NCBI RefSeq assembly: GCF_928391935.1
Contig: NZ_CAKMTD010000011.1
Coordinates: forward strand, 1 to 64,000
Source of the DNA: Rothia nasimurium
Lineage (GTDB): Bacteria; Actinomycetota; Actinomycetes; Actinomycetales; Micrococcaceae
Direction: 5' to 3'
Length of the DNA: 64,000 bases
Below the pieces are notes generated by a model. That model was not told where the DNA came from. It ran no database searches and saw only the letters and a program-made list of their open reading frames with translations. The first letter of the stretch is position 1. Every line of letters starts with the position of its first letter. This document shows positions 16,516-25,369 of this stretch, one piece after another. The position numbers and the translations under genes were made by a program.

Positions 16516-17859
16516 TTGAACCAACGTACTCACGGGCCTGAAGACCAGGCCCCTGCCGAAACTTCAAACACCATGCTCTACCGGATCGACGACACCCCGC
16601 CTGCGGGCACCTCCGTCCTCCTGGCGCTACAACACATCCTGGCCGCTTTCGCCGGTATTATCGCTGTGCCCCTGGTCGTTGCCAACGCCCTGGGCTTCAA
16701 CGTCGCCCAAACCTCCCTGATTGTCAGCGCCTCCATCTTCGTCGCCGGTCTAGCCACCATCATCCAATCCCGAGGTATCGGGCCTATCGGCGCCCGCGTC
16801 CCCGGCATGATGGGCACCGACTTCACCTTCGTCAACCCCACCATCGCCGTCGGCTCCCAATTCGGCATGGCCGGAATCGTGGCGGCTACCATCAGCGCCT
16901 CCCTGGTTGAGATTGTGCTTTCCCGGTTCATCAAACCGCTCATGCGCTTCTTCCCGCCCCTGATCACTGGCACCGTCGTTGCCCTCATCGGTATCACCCT
17001 GCTGCCTGTTTCTATGGACTGGGCCGCAGGTGGCGTCGGCTCAGATACCTACGGCTCCTTGCAAAACCTCACTATCGCCTTCGGCGTCATGGCCCTGACC
17101 CTAGCCCTTAACCACTACGGGCGCGGTATCTTCAAAACCGCAGCCGTCTTTATCGGCATGGTGGCAGGCTACCTCATCTGTATTCCCCTGGGCCTGGTTG
17201 ACCTCTCGGTTGTCTCAGATGCCGCCTGGTTCGCCCTGCCCAATATTTTTGCCTACGGATTCCACTTCGACCTGGCCTCAACCCTGGCCTTTATTCCTGC
17301 CTACATCGTCTCTGTGATTGGCACCGTTGGCATCATGATGGCCATCGGGCAGGCAGGCCAGACGAAGGTTACCGACAAGCAGGTCTCCGGTGGCGTCCTA
17401 GCGGACGGCGTTGGCTCAGCCCTTGCCGGTGTCTTCGGCGCAGGGCCCAACACCGCCTTCTCCCAGAATGTCGGCCTCATTACCCTCACCAAGGTAGCCT
17501 CCCGTCGCGTCATGATCCTGGCCGGTATCATCCTGGTCGCCCTCGGCGTCTTCCCCAAACTCTCCGCCCTGATCTCCGTCATGCCCCAACCCGTCCTCGG
17601 CGGGGCAGGCGTCATCATGTTCGGCCTGGTGGCCGCCCAGGGTATCAAGACCCTGGCCTCCATCGAACTCGGTGACCGGGAACTGCTGATCGTCTCCATC
17701 TCCCTGGCCCTCGGCATTGGCGTCACCGTCCGCCCCGACATGCTCGCCTCCCTGCCCTCAGCCCTGCAGATGATCCTCTCCTCCGGAATCTCCACGGGCA
17801 CCCTAGCAGCCCTCCTACTCAACGTCCTGCTCACGGACCGAAAGAAGACAAACGCATGA
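16516..17859 (+). CDS. pbuX: Xanthine permease, NCS2 family
   Basis: About 447 residues from the TTG at 16516, chosen because gaaag lies 8 bases upstream and the extra N-terminal residues of the longer frame do not look like protein of this family. About 14 hydrophobic segments. Family hallmarks are QHILAAFAGIIAVPL near the N-terminus, and the motif with GAGPNTAFSQNVGLI (about 340) that carries substrate-contacting residues. Imports xanthine by proton symport. It overlaps xpt by ATGA, so uptake and salvage are coupled. A second possible start is the ATG at 16573. I saw no purine riboswitch fold in the leader. Confidence 0.9.
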   Translation: MNQRTHGPEDQAPAETSNTMLYRIDDTPPAGTSVLLALQHILAAFAGIIAVPLVVANALGFNVAQTSLIVSASIFVAGLATIIQSRGIGPIGARVPGMMGTDFTFVNPTIAVGSQFGMAGIVAATISASLVEIVLSRFIKPLMRFFPPLITGTVVALIGITLLPVSMDWAAGGVGSDTYGSLQNLTIAFGVMALTLALNHYGRGIFKTAAVFIGMVAGYLICIPLGLVDLSVVSDAAWFALPNIFAYGFHFDLASTLAFIPAYIVSVIGTVGIMMAIGQAGQTKVTDKQVSGGVLADGVGSALAGVFGAGPNTAFSQNVGLITLTKVASRRVMILAGIILVALGVFPKLSALISVMPQPVLGGAGVIMFGLVAAQGIKTLASIELGDRELLIVSISLALGIGVTVRPDMLASLPSALQMILSSGISTGTLAALLLNVLLTDRKKTNA

Positions 17860-18446
17860 AACTCCTCGAAGACCGGATCCGCCGCGACGGCCGAATCCTG
17901 CCCGGCAACATCCTCAAAGTAGACCAATTCCTCAACCACCAGGTCGACCCAGCCCTCATGATGGAGATGGGCCGTGACTTCGCCGAGCACTTCAAGGACG
18001 CCGGAATCACCCGCGTCCTGACCCTCGAAGTCTCCGGAATCTCCATGGCCATGACCACCGCCCTCCACCTGGGCGTGCCCATGGTCTTTGCCAAGAAGAT
18101 TTCCTCCAAGACGCTTTCCACCGACACCTACCACTCCACGGTCTTCTCCTACACCAAGAAAATCGAATACGACATCCGCATCGATAAACGGTTCGTCACC
18201 CCAGAAGACCGGGTTCTCATTATTGATGACTTCCTCGCCAACGGCCAGGCCCTGCACGGCCTCACCCACCTCTGCGAACAGGGCGGGGCGACGGTGGTCG
18301 GCTACGGAATCGCCATCGAAAAGGTCTTCCAGGGCGGTGGCCAGGAGTTCCGCGAGCGCGGCTATGACGTCTATTCCCTGGCCATGATCGACCACTTCAC
18401 TGATAACGGGGTCGTCTTCACCCACGAAGTAGAACAAACCCAGTAG
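17856..18446 (+). CDS. xpt: Xanthine phosphoribosyltransferase
   Basis: 196 residues. Converts xanthine and PRPP to XMP in purine salvage. Matches the Xpt family from the start (MKLLEDRIRRDGRILPGNILKV region), with VDQFLNHQVDP and the PRPP-binding loop VLIIDDFLANGQAL (about 120-134). Overlap with the permease gene and a shared terminator (18467-18502) define a two-gene operon. Confidence 0.95.
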   Translation: MKLLEDRIRRDGRILPGNILKVDQFLNHQVDPALMMEMGRDFAEHFKDAGITRVLTLEVSGISMAMTTALHLGVPMVFAKKISSKTLSTDTYHSTVFSYTKKIEYDIRIDKRFVTPEDRVLIIDDFLANGQALHGLTHLCEQGGATVVGYGIAIEKVFQGGGQEFRERGYDVYSLAMIDHFTDNGVVFTHEVEQTQ

Positions 18447-18466
18447 CACAGCGAAAAGCGAAAGAA

Positions 18467-18502
18467 ATGCTCCCCTCCACCTGAACAGGTGGAGGGGAGC
18501 AT
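18467..18502. terminator. Terminator between pbuX-xpt and SURF1
   Basis: 16-bp perfect stem atgctcccctccacct/aggtggaggggagcat, loop gaac. Lies between convergent genes and probably serves both. Confidence 0.85.
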
Positions 18503-18523
18503 GTTCTATCTCAATCACAGAGG

Positions 18524-19501
18524 CTAACGGTAGATGTGCCCATCGATGAGGGCGTCCTCAATCTCTTCATCGGTCAGCTGCTTACCCCGTTTGGGTAGCT
18601 TGGGCCGCACAATGGACTTCATGTGGGCTGGCATATCGTCTACGAACTCCATGCGCCGCCGCACAATCTCTTCGTCCTCATCGCCAATATAGGTGCCGTC
18701 CTCATCGTAGAACTGACCATAGTAGGCCATGAGCTCAGCGGCTACCTGGGCGTCCAGCTCGTCATTGCGAACCTTTTGCCGGGCAGACCAGAAGAAGGCA
18801 ACATAGAACATGATGGCAAAGCAATACCACTGCACCGAGTAGGAAAGATTAGGCCCGTAATCCTCTTCTGGCTTATCTTTGGCCACCGGTGCGGACGCCG
18901 GTGCCGGGCTTTCAGAGGCCAGCACCCCGTACTGGGCAGTAGCAAGATCAAGGCCGGTTAGCTCCTTCAGCTCCGGCAGGTCAATACTAGATACCTGACC
19001 GCTCAGGGGGGATGAGCCCGTATCGATCTCACCCTCCACCAGGCGCACAGTCACTGTTACCTGACCGGCAGGAGGGGCCGGGACCTGACGGGCTGTTGCA
19101 CCAGCATCCCCAAAGGCAGCCTCCATCCAGCCCCGGTCCACCACCACAACCTGGCCCTGGTCGGTCTGGAAAGGTACCAAAACCTCATACCCATTCAAAC
19201 CCTTATAGGGGCGATTCCGCACCAAATACTGGTACTCGGGCAGGTAGGTGCCCGTCATCGTCACCGGGTGCCACCGCAAATCCGCCCGAGAGGACGAAAA
19301 CACATCAGGGTTCTCAGACAAGGCCAGGGGAGTAGCATCATAGTTCAAACTAATCCGCTCATTCGAAAAATCAAGAGCTTCCTTCCGCCCCATCTGCCAG
19401 CTCGCCAAATACAAGCACACCAGAGAAGCGGCAACGGTCAGGGCAAAAATCCCCAGCCATTTGCCCGACAGCAAAAAACCATACTTCTTCACACACACCA
19501 C
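18524..19501 (-). CDS. SURF1 family cytochrome c oxidase assembly protein
   Basis: 325 residues. Helps insert haem into cytochrome c oxidase; consistent with the oxidase genes at the window end. N-terminal membrane helix (about 14-34) then LYLASWQMGRKE, the conserved outer domain with LVRNRPYKGLNGYEVLVPF and VVVVDRGWM, and a second helix (about 222-242, YSVQWYCFAIMFYVAFFWSA region). The C-terminal tail of about 75 residues is charged and acidic. It is downstream of two small genes on the same strand. Confidence 0.88.
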   Translation of the reverse strand: MVCVKKYGFLLSGKWLGIFALTVAASLVCLYLASWQMGRKEALDFSNERISLNYDATPLALSENPDVFSSSRADLRWHPVTMTGTYLPEYQYLVRNRPYKGLNGYEVLVPFQTDQGQVVVVDRGWMEAAFGDAGATARQVPAPPAGQVTVTVRLVEGEIDTGSSPLSGQVSSIDLPELKELTGLDLATAQYGVLASESPAPASAPVAKDKPEEDYGPNLSYSVQWYCFAIMFYVAFFWSARQKVRNDELDAQVAAELMAYYGQFYDEDGTYIGDEDEEIVRRRMEFVDDMPAHMKSIVRPKLPKRGKQLTDEEIEDALIDGHIYR

Positions 19502-19741
19502 CTAGGCCAAAGCCACTGTATCCTTCCAGAAACCACGAGCCACCACAAAATCCTGCAAATACTGAACATGCTCCTCACACGCCGCCCAGCTCTTGCGCCG
19601 CTCAGGTGTATGGATCTTGGGGTTATTCCACAGCACCTCAAACTGTGCCTCAGCCTGGCAGCCCTTGCGGCTACACTTCACAAACCCAGGTCCCTGGCCA
19701 GCATCAGCCGGGCTCTGATTCAAAGAACCTAATATATCCAC
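19502..19741 (-). CDS. Small conserved protein with a CxxxC...CxxH zinc-like motif
   Basis: 79 residues. C-x3-C (CSRKGC) and CEEH about 27 residues later could bind one zinc ion. WNNPKIHTPERRKSW and FVVARGFW look like conserved blocks of a short actinobacterial family found beside SURF1 genes; I know of no proven function. Stop to start spacing with SURF1 is essentially zero, so it is in the same operon. Confidence 0.7.
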   Translation of the reverse strand: MDILGSLNQSPADAGQGPGFVKCSRKGCQAEAQFEVLWNNPKIHTPERRKSWAACEEHVQYLQDFVVARGFWKDTVALA

Positions 19742-19744
19742 CAG

Positions 19745-20242
19745 CTACTCCTTACCAGCCTCATCAAACACCACTTCACCCTCAATAATCACTGGCTCCC
19801 CATCTAAGAAAGCATCAGGAGCCTCCTCAGACCCAGCAGCCTGGCCCCCATCGGCCGAGCCACCGCCGTCCTGGCCCCGCGAAGCCTCAGACCGAGCCAC
19901 CCGCTCAGCCTGCGCCGCCTCAATCGCAACTTGCTGCTCAGGCGGCAACATGGAGGTAAAGGAACCACCACCCTGCCGTGCATTACCATTAGCAACCACC
20001 ACAGCAGACCAGGGGAACACAACAGCACCAGCAATAAAAATCCACTGCCACACACCATCAGACAGCACCGCAGCAACAATACACAAGACACGCAAGAGCA
20101 TCTTCAACGCATACACCTTGGCCCGGGAATTCACACCCGCAGACTGACGCTCAGACGCCCCCGTAATCTCAAAAACATCAGGCTCACCCGATGAATACCC
20201 GGCAGCTTGCAAATCCTCAGCCGTCCAATACTTCTGCGCCAC
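19745..20242 (-). CDS. DUF3099 membrane protein
   Basis: 165 residues from the GTG at 20242, which has gaggagg 6 bases upstream; the longer frame has none. PDVFEITGASE is the DUF3099 family signature, followed by two membrane helices (about 50-95). The tail is Glu/Ala/Gly-rich and low in complexity. First gene of the DUF3099 - zinc-like - SURF1 group. Function unknown. Confidence 0.8.
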   Translation of the reverse strand: MAQKYWTAEDLQAAGYSSGEPDVFEITGASERQSAGVNSRAKVYALKMLLRVLCIVAAVLSDGVWQWIFIAGAVVFPWSAVVVANGNARQGGGSFTSMLPPEQQVAIEAAQAERVARSEASRGQDGGGSADGGQAAGSEEAPDAFLDGEPVIIEGEVVFDEAGKE

Positions 20243-20427
20243 CGGAAACCTCCTCGACCCAGGCACACACTCACCCCACCAGTTTACCCCCGACCCAACC
20301 CCCACCACCCCACCACACTAACCAAACCAGCCAGGTCAAATAACACGCTACTACTTGAACAAACCCCCACAAATTTCTCAAGAGCGTAAGATAGAACAGA
20401 ACCAAAACCCCACAACAAGGTGAAACA

Positions 20428-21135
20428 ATGACCAACCCCACCGTACTCATCACCGGCGGCAACCGAGGCATCGGCTACGCCATCGCCACCGAATTCAAAA
20501 AAGCCGGCTACAACGTCGCCATCACCTACCGTAGCGGCGAACCCCCCGCCGACTTCTTCGCCGTCAAAGCAGACGTCACCGACTCAGCCTCCATCGACGC
20601 AGCCTTCACCGCCGTCGAAGCAGAATTCGGCCCCGTCGGCGTCGTCATCGCTAACGCAGGCATCACCAAAGACACCCTGCTCATGCGCATGAAAGAAGAC
20701 GACTTCACCTCCGTCATCGACACAAACCTCACCGGCGCCTTCCGCGTCGCCCAACGCGCCACCAAGGGCCTACTCAAAAACAAGGGCGGCCGCATCATCT
20801 TCATCTCCTCCGTTGTTGGCCTCTACGGCAACCCCGGCCAAGTCAACTACTCCGCCTCCAAGGCAGGCCTCGTCGGCATGGCCCGCTCCATCACCCGCGA
20901 ACTCGGCGCCCGCAACATCACCGCCAACGTCATCGCCCCCGGCTTCATCAAAACCGACATGACCGACGCCCTCTCCGACGACCTCAAAAAGCAATACACC
21001 GACTCCATCCCCGCCCGCCGCTTCGCCGAACCCAAAGAAATCGCCGACGTAGCCCTCTTCCTCGCCTCCGACGCCGCAGGGTACATCTCAGGTGCCGTGA
21101 TTCCCGTAGACGGTGGTCTGGGTATGGGACATTAA
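20428..21135 (+). CDS. fabG: 3-oxoacyl-ACP reductase type short-chain dehydrogenase
   Basis: 235 residues. NADPH-dependent reduction of 3-oxoacyl-ACP in fatty acid elongation is the likely role. Nucleotide loop TGGNRGIG (about 7-14), NAGIT, the catalytic Ser in ISSVVG and YSASKAG (Tyr/Lys) are all intact, and it ends PVDGGLGMGH. Shine-Dalgarno aaggtg lies 6 bases before ATG; a TAAGAT hexamer about 35 bases upstream may be the -10 box. The last codons and the 3' flank are repeated 91 bases downstream. Confidence 0.9.
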   Translation: MTNPTVLITGGNRGIGYAIATEFKKAGYNVAITYRSGEPPADFFAVKADVTDSASIDAAFTAVEAEFGPVGVVIANAGITKDTLLMRMKEDDFTSVIDTNLTGAFRVAQRATKGLLKNKGGRIIFISSVVGLYGNPGQVNYSASKAGLVGMARSITRELGARNITANVIAPGFIKTDMTDALSDDLKKQYTDSIPARRFAEPKEIADVALFLASDAAGYISGAVIPVDGGLGMGH

Positions 21136-21283
21136 CGGGAATCATATTCCGTGCCCTCTTGAGTGCTCGCGCGCTCGCACCCGGGCACTCCATCCCGTCG
21201 ACGGTGGTCTGGGTATGGGGCACTAAGGGGAATCACATTCCGTGCCCTCCTGTGTGCTCGCGCGCTCGCACCCGGGCACTTCA
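21102..21283. repeat. 91-bp tandem duplication covering the end of fabG and its 3' flank
   Basis: Unit 1 21102-21192, unit 2 21193-21283, differing at fewer than about ten positions. Each unit repeats the fabG tail codons for VDGGLGMGH and stop, then a small palindrome (ggaatcatattcc or ggaatcacattcc), then a hairpin bounded by gtgccc and gggcac with a gctcgcgcgctcgcac core. The hairpin may be the fabG terminator, now present twice. Confidence 0.9.
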
Positions 21284-21497
21284 TCCCAGAGCCAGCGGAC
21301 GGGGCAACACACCTTCCCAGGCTGCTGTGTACGCCTGAGCGGGGGTATGACTCCCGCCGCCGCGCAACCGTTCTTTCTCCTCGCGCGGGGCGCTCGTCGA
21401 AATTCATCGCCAGGCCCGATCCACGCGCTGGCTGGCGGGGTCACACCCCCTCGCTCACTCACTCACCCTGAAAATTAGCTCACGAAAGATCTTAGAT
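21284..21497. other. Non-coding stretch before the second dehydrogenase
   Basis: No gene seen. GC-rich with several short inverted repeats. gaaag at 9 bases before the next ATG is the only clear signal; no promoter recognised. Confidence 0.5.
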
Positions 21498-22238
21498 ATG
21501 TCACTTCAGAACAAGACCATTATCATCACCGGTTCCTCCCGCGGAGTGGGCGCAGATACCGCCCAGATCCTTGCCGCCCAGGGGGCCAACATTATCGTCA
21601 ACTACCGCTCCAAGGCACCCCGCGCCACCAAGGTTGTTGCCGCCATTGAAGAAGCCGGCGGCAAGGCCGTTGCTGTCCAGGGCGATGTCACCAAGGCCGA
21701 GGACGCTGCCGCCCTGGTAGAGGCTGCCATCGAGAACTTCGGCTCCCTGGACTACCTCATTCTCAACGCCTCTGGCGGCATGGAAGCCGGCATGCCCGAC
21801 GACTACGCCATGGTGCTCAACCGCGACTCCCAGCTGCGCCTGGCCCGCCTGGCCGCCGAGAAAATGCCCGAGGGCGGCCGCATCGTCTTCGTAACCAGCC
21901 ACCAGGCCCACTTCATCCGCGAAGTAGAGACCATGCCCGAGTACAAGCCGGTTGCTGAGTCCAAGCGTGCCGGGGAGGACGCCCTGCTAGCAGAAATCCC
22001 CGTCCTCACCGAAAAGGGTATCTCCCTGGTGGTTGTCTCCGCAGACATGATTGAAGGTACCGTCACCGCGGCCCTGCTCAACCGCCTACACCCCGGCGCC
22101 ATTGAGGCCCGCCGCGAAGAAGCTGGCAAACTCTACACCGTCAACGAGTTCGCCCAGGAGGTTGCCGCAATGGTAACTGCCGAGGTCGAAACCGGCCACA
22201 TCGAGCTGGTCGGCGGCGCAGGCGGCTTCATCAAGTAG
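21498..22238 (+). CDS. Short-chain dehydrogenase with altered active site
   Basis: 246 residues. Rossmann start is normal: IIITGSSRGVG (about 8-18), GDVTKAEDA, and NASGG in place of NAGG. The catalytic serine region is VFVTSHQ. Where YxxxK is expected the protein reads EYKPVAESKRAGE: the lysine of ESKRAG is in place, but the residue four before it is valine, with the nearest tyrosine three residues further upstream. A divergent but well kept SDR group; substrate unknown, and it may use a different acid or have a non-catalytic role. Confidence 0.8.
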   Translation: MSLQNKTIIITGSSRGVGADTAQILAAQGANIIVNYRSKAPRATKVVAAIEEAGGKAVAVQGDVTKAEDAAALVEAAIENFGSLDYLILNASGGMEAGMPDDYAMVLNRDSQLRLARLAAEKMPEGGRIVFVTSHQAHFIREVETMPEYKPVAESKRAGEDALLAEIPVLTEKGISLVVVSADMIEGTVTAALLNRLHPGAIEARREEAGKLYTVNEFAQEVAAMVTAEVETGHIELVGGAGGFIK

Positions 22239-22248
22239 CCACCGAAAC

Positions 22249-22314
22249 TTTGGACCACAACCAGCTCAAAAACAGGCCATTTTAAGGGGATTTTTGAGCT
22301 GATTATGGTCCAAA
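22249..22314. repeat. Long inverted repeat with 24-base arms
   Basis: Arms 22249-22272 and 22291-22314 match over 24 bases with two mismatches, loop of 18. Each arm carries tttggacca and agctcaaaaa blocks. It is too long for an ordinary terminator and no T-run follows. It could be a miniature element, a binding site or an mRNA end structure. Confidence 0.8.
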
Positions 22315-22335
22315 GGAAGGGGTGCTCTCGCAAAA

Positions 22336-22377
22336 GCAGAAAGGACGCTGGTAGGTAACTACAAGCGTCCTTTCTGC
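22336..22377. terminator. Terminator between the dehydrogenase and serB
   Basis: 14-bp stem gcagaaaggacgct/agcgtcctttctgc with a 14-base loop, between convergent genes. Confidence 0.65.
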
Positions 22378-22408
22378 GTACCCACGGGCTGGTGAGCCCT
22401 AACCTCTG

Positions 22409-23344
22409 CTAGAGCCCAGCGAAGTGGCGCACAGCGTCCAGGCGCAGGGTGTTAATCTGGGCGTCGGCCACCTCACGCAGGGCAGGCTTGGCCTTGAAAG
22501 CAACACCCAGCTCCGCCTCAAGAATCATGAGGATATCGTTGGCGCCATCGCCCACGGCAATGGTTTGGGAGGGCTTAATACCGAACTCACGGGCCCACTC
22601 CTGCAGGGACTCCTTCTTCACCTCCCCGGTAATGACCCGGCCAGAGACCTGACCGGTCAGCTTGCCGTCAGTTATATCAAGGACGTTAGCCCGCGCCTTA
22701 GAAAGATTCAGGTAGTCTGCCAGCGGGGAAAGAACCTGCACAAACCCGCCCGAGACCACACAAACCTCATGCCCGGCAGCCAGGAAAACCTCAACCAGCT
22801 GGGTGGCACCAGGGGAGAGAAGAACCTTAGAGGCCACCTCCCCAATTACCGACTCATCCAAACCAGCCAGGGCAGCTACGCGCTCGCGTAGGGACGCCTC
22901 AAAATCCAGCTCCCCGCGCATGGCCCGCTCAGTCACCTCAGCAACCTCAGCGCCACGACCTGCCGCAGCAGCCAGCTCGTCAATGACCTCCTGGCGAATC
23001 AGGGTAGAGTCAACATCCATAATGAGCAGCTTCTTCTCATCATGAGCCAGCTCAGCAGGAACCACATTCAGGTCAAAGCCCAGCGCACCCGGCCCATCTA
23101 ACAGACCCACGGCACCCCGGGCGTCCTCAACACCACCGCGCTCCCACGAAGCCGCAGCAATATAGACCGTATAGGCTGGGCCCTCAGCCTCCCGCTCTAC
23201 GTGAGAAGCGGGAACCTCCATCAAAAGACCCGACTCAAGCACCAAACCCTCAACCGCCTGTAAGGCAGCAACCAGCTGCTCCTCAGAAGCCAGCTCCGGG
23301 GCGTCATCACGAGAAATAGCAACAATATTCACAGAAACACTCAT
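22409..23344 (-). CDS. serB: Phosphoserine phosphatase
   Basis: 311 residues from the ATG at 23344 (MSVSVNIV); a TAGAAT hexamer 7 bases upstream rules out the longer frame. Last step of serine synthesis. An N-terminal ACT-like region (about 1-100) precedes the HAD domain: LIMDVDSTLI (catalytic aspartates), VCVVSGGF (Ser motif) and GDGANDILMI (metal-binding). All key residues intact. Confidence 0.93.
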   Translation of the reverse strand: MSVSVNIVAISRDDAPELASEEQLVAALQAVEGLVLESGLLMEVPASHVEREAEGPAYTVYIAAASWERGGVEDARGAVGLLDGPGALGFDLNVVPAELAHDEKKLLIMDVDSTLIRQEVIDELAAAAGRGAEVAEVTERAMRGELDFEASLRERVAALAGLDESVIGEVASKVLLSPGATQLVEVFLAAGHEVCVVSGGFVQVLSPLADYLNLSKARANVLDITDGKLTGQVSGRVITGEVKKESLQEWAREFGIKPSQTIAVGDGANDILMILEAELGVAFKAKPALREVADAQINTLRLDAVRHFAGL

Positions 23345-23351
23345 ACCCCCA

Positions 23352-23357
23352 ATTCTA
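23352..23357 (-). promoter_or_regulatory. -10 box of serB (leaderless)
   Basis: TAGAAT on the minus strand, 7 bases before the serB ATG. Confidence 0.6.
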
Positions 23358-23509
23358 GGGCTCCAGCCCCCAGCTACCGCCCTACCAGAGCCCAACACGC
23401 ACACCCGCCACCCCAGCTTCCCGCCAGCTGAAAAGCCCACCTCCGGCACCTGCCCACCAGACCACAAGAACTAGGCACCACACCCCAAAACGTACTAAAG
23501 TTGTGAACC

Positions 23510-24295
23510 ATGGCATCAGTTCTTGAATTCAACAAGGTCACCGTCACCCGTGGTGGCAAGAACCTCATCCACAACATCACCTGGCAGGTAGAAGAAGGCG
23601 AACGCTGGGTCGTCCTTGGCCCCAACGGCGCGGGCAAGACCACCCTCCTCTCCATCGCCTCAGCCCGCCTGCACCCCACCCGTGGCGAAGTCGACATCCT
23701 CGACGAAATCCTCGGCGCCGTCGACGTCTTCGAACTCCGCCCCCGCATCGGCCTCTCATCCGCCCCCGTCGCCGCCCAAATCCCCGCCAACGAAACCGCC
23801 CTCAACGTCGTCATCACCGCAGCCTACGGCGTCGCCGGCCGCTGGAACGAAGAATACGACTCCTTCGACGACAACCAGGGACTAGCCCTCCTCGACGCCT
23901 GGGGAGTAGCCCACCTGGCCGACCGCCCCTTCGGCACCCTCTCCGAAGGCGAAAAAAAGCGCGTACTGATCGCCCGCGCCCTCATGACCGACCCCGAACT
24001 GCTGATTCTCGATGAACCCGGTGCTGGTATGGATATTGCCGGGCGGGAAGATCTGGTCAAGCGACTGACCCACCTGGCTCTCGACCCCTACGCGCCTGCC
24101 ACTATCCTGGTCACCCACCACCTCGAAGAAATCCCCGCAGGCTTCACCCATGCCCTGCTCCTGCGCAACGGCGAAATTGTAGCAGCAGGCCCCATCGAAG
24201 AAACCCTCACCCAGGCCAACGTCTCAGCTACCTACGGCCTCGATCTCGACCTCACCATTCACGAGTCAGGCCGCTACTCAGCCTTCGCCCGCTAA
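23510..24295 (+). CDS. Stand-alone ABC ATPase
   Basis: 261 residues. Complete ATPase domain: Walker A GPNGAGKTT (about 42-50), signature LSEGEKKR, Walker B LLILDEPGAGMD, switch histidine in VTHHLEEI. LSSAP follows the Q-loop position without the usual Q. No membrane partner is adjacent. Similar solitary ATPases (ModF/YlmA-like) occur in actinobacteria without known substrate. Probably co-transcribed with the methyltransferase gene 9 bases downstream. Confidence 0.85.
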   Translation: MASVLEFNKVTVTRGGKNLIHNITWQVEEGERWVVLGPNGAGKTTLLSIASARLHPTRGEVDILDEILGAVDVFELRPRIGLSSAPVAAQIPANETALNVVITAAYGVAGRWNEEYDSFDDNQGLALLDAWGVAHLADRPFGTLSEGEKKRVLIARALMTDPELLILDEPGAGMDIAGREDLVKRLTHLALDPYAPATILVTHHLEEIPAGFTHALLLRNGEIVAAGPIEETLTQANVSATYGLDLDLTIHESGRYSAFAR

Positions 24296-24304
24296 CACCC
24301 GCGC

Positions 24305-25174
24305 ATGAAACCCAAACAACTCACCGCAGAGCAAATCGCAGAACGCTCAGCCCGCGTCACCGCCCTGCCCAACACCCGCCCGCTCAGCACAGCCCCGAGC
24401 GAAGCCACCCGCTTCTACACCCACCTCACTGACGTCAAACTGCGTTCTATCAAAGAACCCGAATGGGGAATCTACATCGCAGAATCCTCCAAGGTGATCC
24501 GCCGGGCGCTCGCCGCCGGGCACCGGCCCCTCTCCTTTCTCATGAGTGAAAAATGGGCCGACGACCTCATTGACGTACTGCAGGAGCACCCCGAGGTGCC
24601 CGCCTATGTGGGTAGTGAGGATGAGCTGGAGCAGGTCACCGGGTTTGCCCTGCACCGCGGGGCCCTGGCCGCCATGGCCCGGCCCGAGCCCGCCCCCTTG
24701 CAGACCCTACTTGAGGGAGTGCGGCGCGTCGCGATCCTAGAAGACATCGTGGACCACACCAACGTTGGGGCTATCTTCCGCTCGGCAGCTGCCCTGGATG
24801 TTGACCTGGTGCTGGTGACCCCGCGCTGTGCCGACCCGCTCTACCGTAGATCCATCCGCGTCTCCATGGGAACCGTCTTCCAGGTGCCCTGGGCCCGGCT
24901 TGACTCCTGGCCCGGCGCCCTCGACACCCTCCACGCAGCCGGTTTCACCACCGCCGCCCTAGCCCTGGAGGAAGACTCCCTGAGCCTCACCGAACTAGCA
25001 GACCGCAAGGACGAGAAGCTGGCCCTGATCCTAGGAACCGAGGGGCACGGACTGGCCAAGTCCACGCTGGCAGCCACCCAACACACCGTCATGATCCCCA
25101 TGAGCCACGGGGTAGATTCCTTGAACGTAGCGGCCGCCTCAGCCGTTGCCTTCTGGGAAACCCGGCCCCGATAG
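24305..25174 (+). CDS. TrmH/SpoU-family RNA 2'-O-methyltransferase
   Basis: 289 residues. An N-terminal substrate-binding part (about 25-125) is followed by the SPOUT knot: NVGAIFRSAAAL (motif 1), LILGTEGHGL (motif 2) and IPMSHGVDSLNVAAASAV (motif 3). Methylates a ribose in rRNA or tRNA; the exact target cannot be read from sequence. Follows the ABC ATPase gene closely. Confidence 0.9.
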   Translation: MKPKQLTAEQIAERSARVTALPNTRPLSTAPSEATRFYTHLTDVKLRSIKEPEWGIYIAESSKVIRRALAAGHRPLSFLMSEKWADDLIDVLQEHPEVPAYVGSEDELEQVTGFALHRGALAAMARPEPAPLQTLLEGVRRVAILEDIVDHTNVGAIFRSAAALDVDLVLVTPRCADPLYRRSIRVSMGTVFQVPWARLDSWPGALDTLHAAGFTTAALALEEDSLSLTELADRKDEKLALILGTEGHGLAKSTLAATQHTVMIPMSHGVDSLNVAAASAVAFWETRPR

Positions 25175-25369
25175 GCCCACCCGGCCCAGGGAACGAGTCT
25201 ATTGAGTGAAGAAGCTAACCGAACCGCCGTCCTGCCCCCGCCCATAAACCGGGGTAAAGATGGTAGAGTAGACCCTCGGTTGTAAACCGCAACCACCGGT
25301 CGGCACCCGCCCCGGTAGCAACAAGATATGCACTGGCAAAATCCAGGGCACGAAGAAGGTAAAAATATT

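Noticed and set aside
17301..18518. 405-codon minus-strand frame opposite pbuX-xpt
   Set aside because: Valine, Gly and Arg-rich shadow translation of two clearly recognised genes.
21163..21471. Open frames inside the 91-bp repeat and following spacer
   Set aside because: They exist in several frames on both strands because the repeat is GC-rich; no ribosome binding site and odd composition.
25200..25369. Zur box for the cysteine-free L31 gene
   Set aside because: No A+T-rich palindrome of the Zur type was seen upstream.
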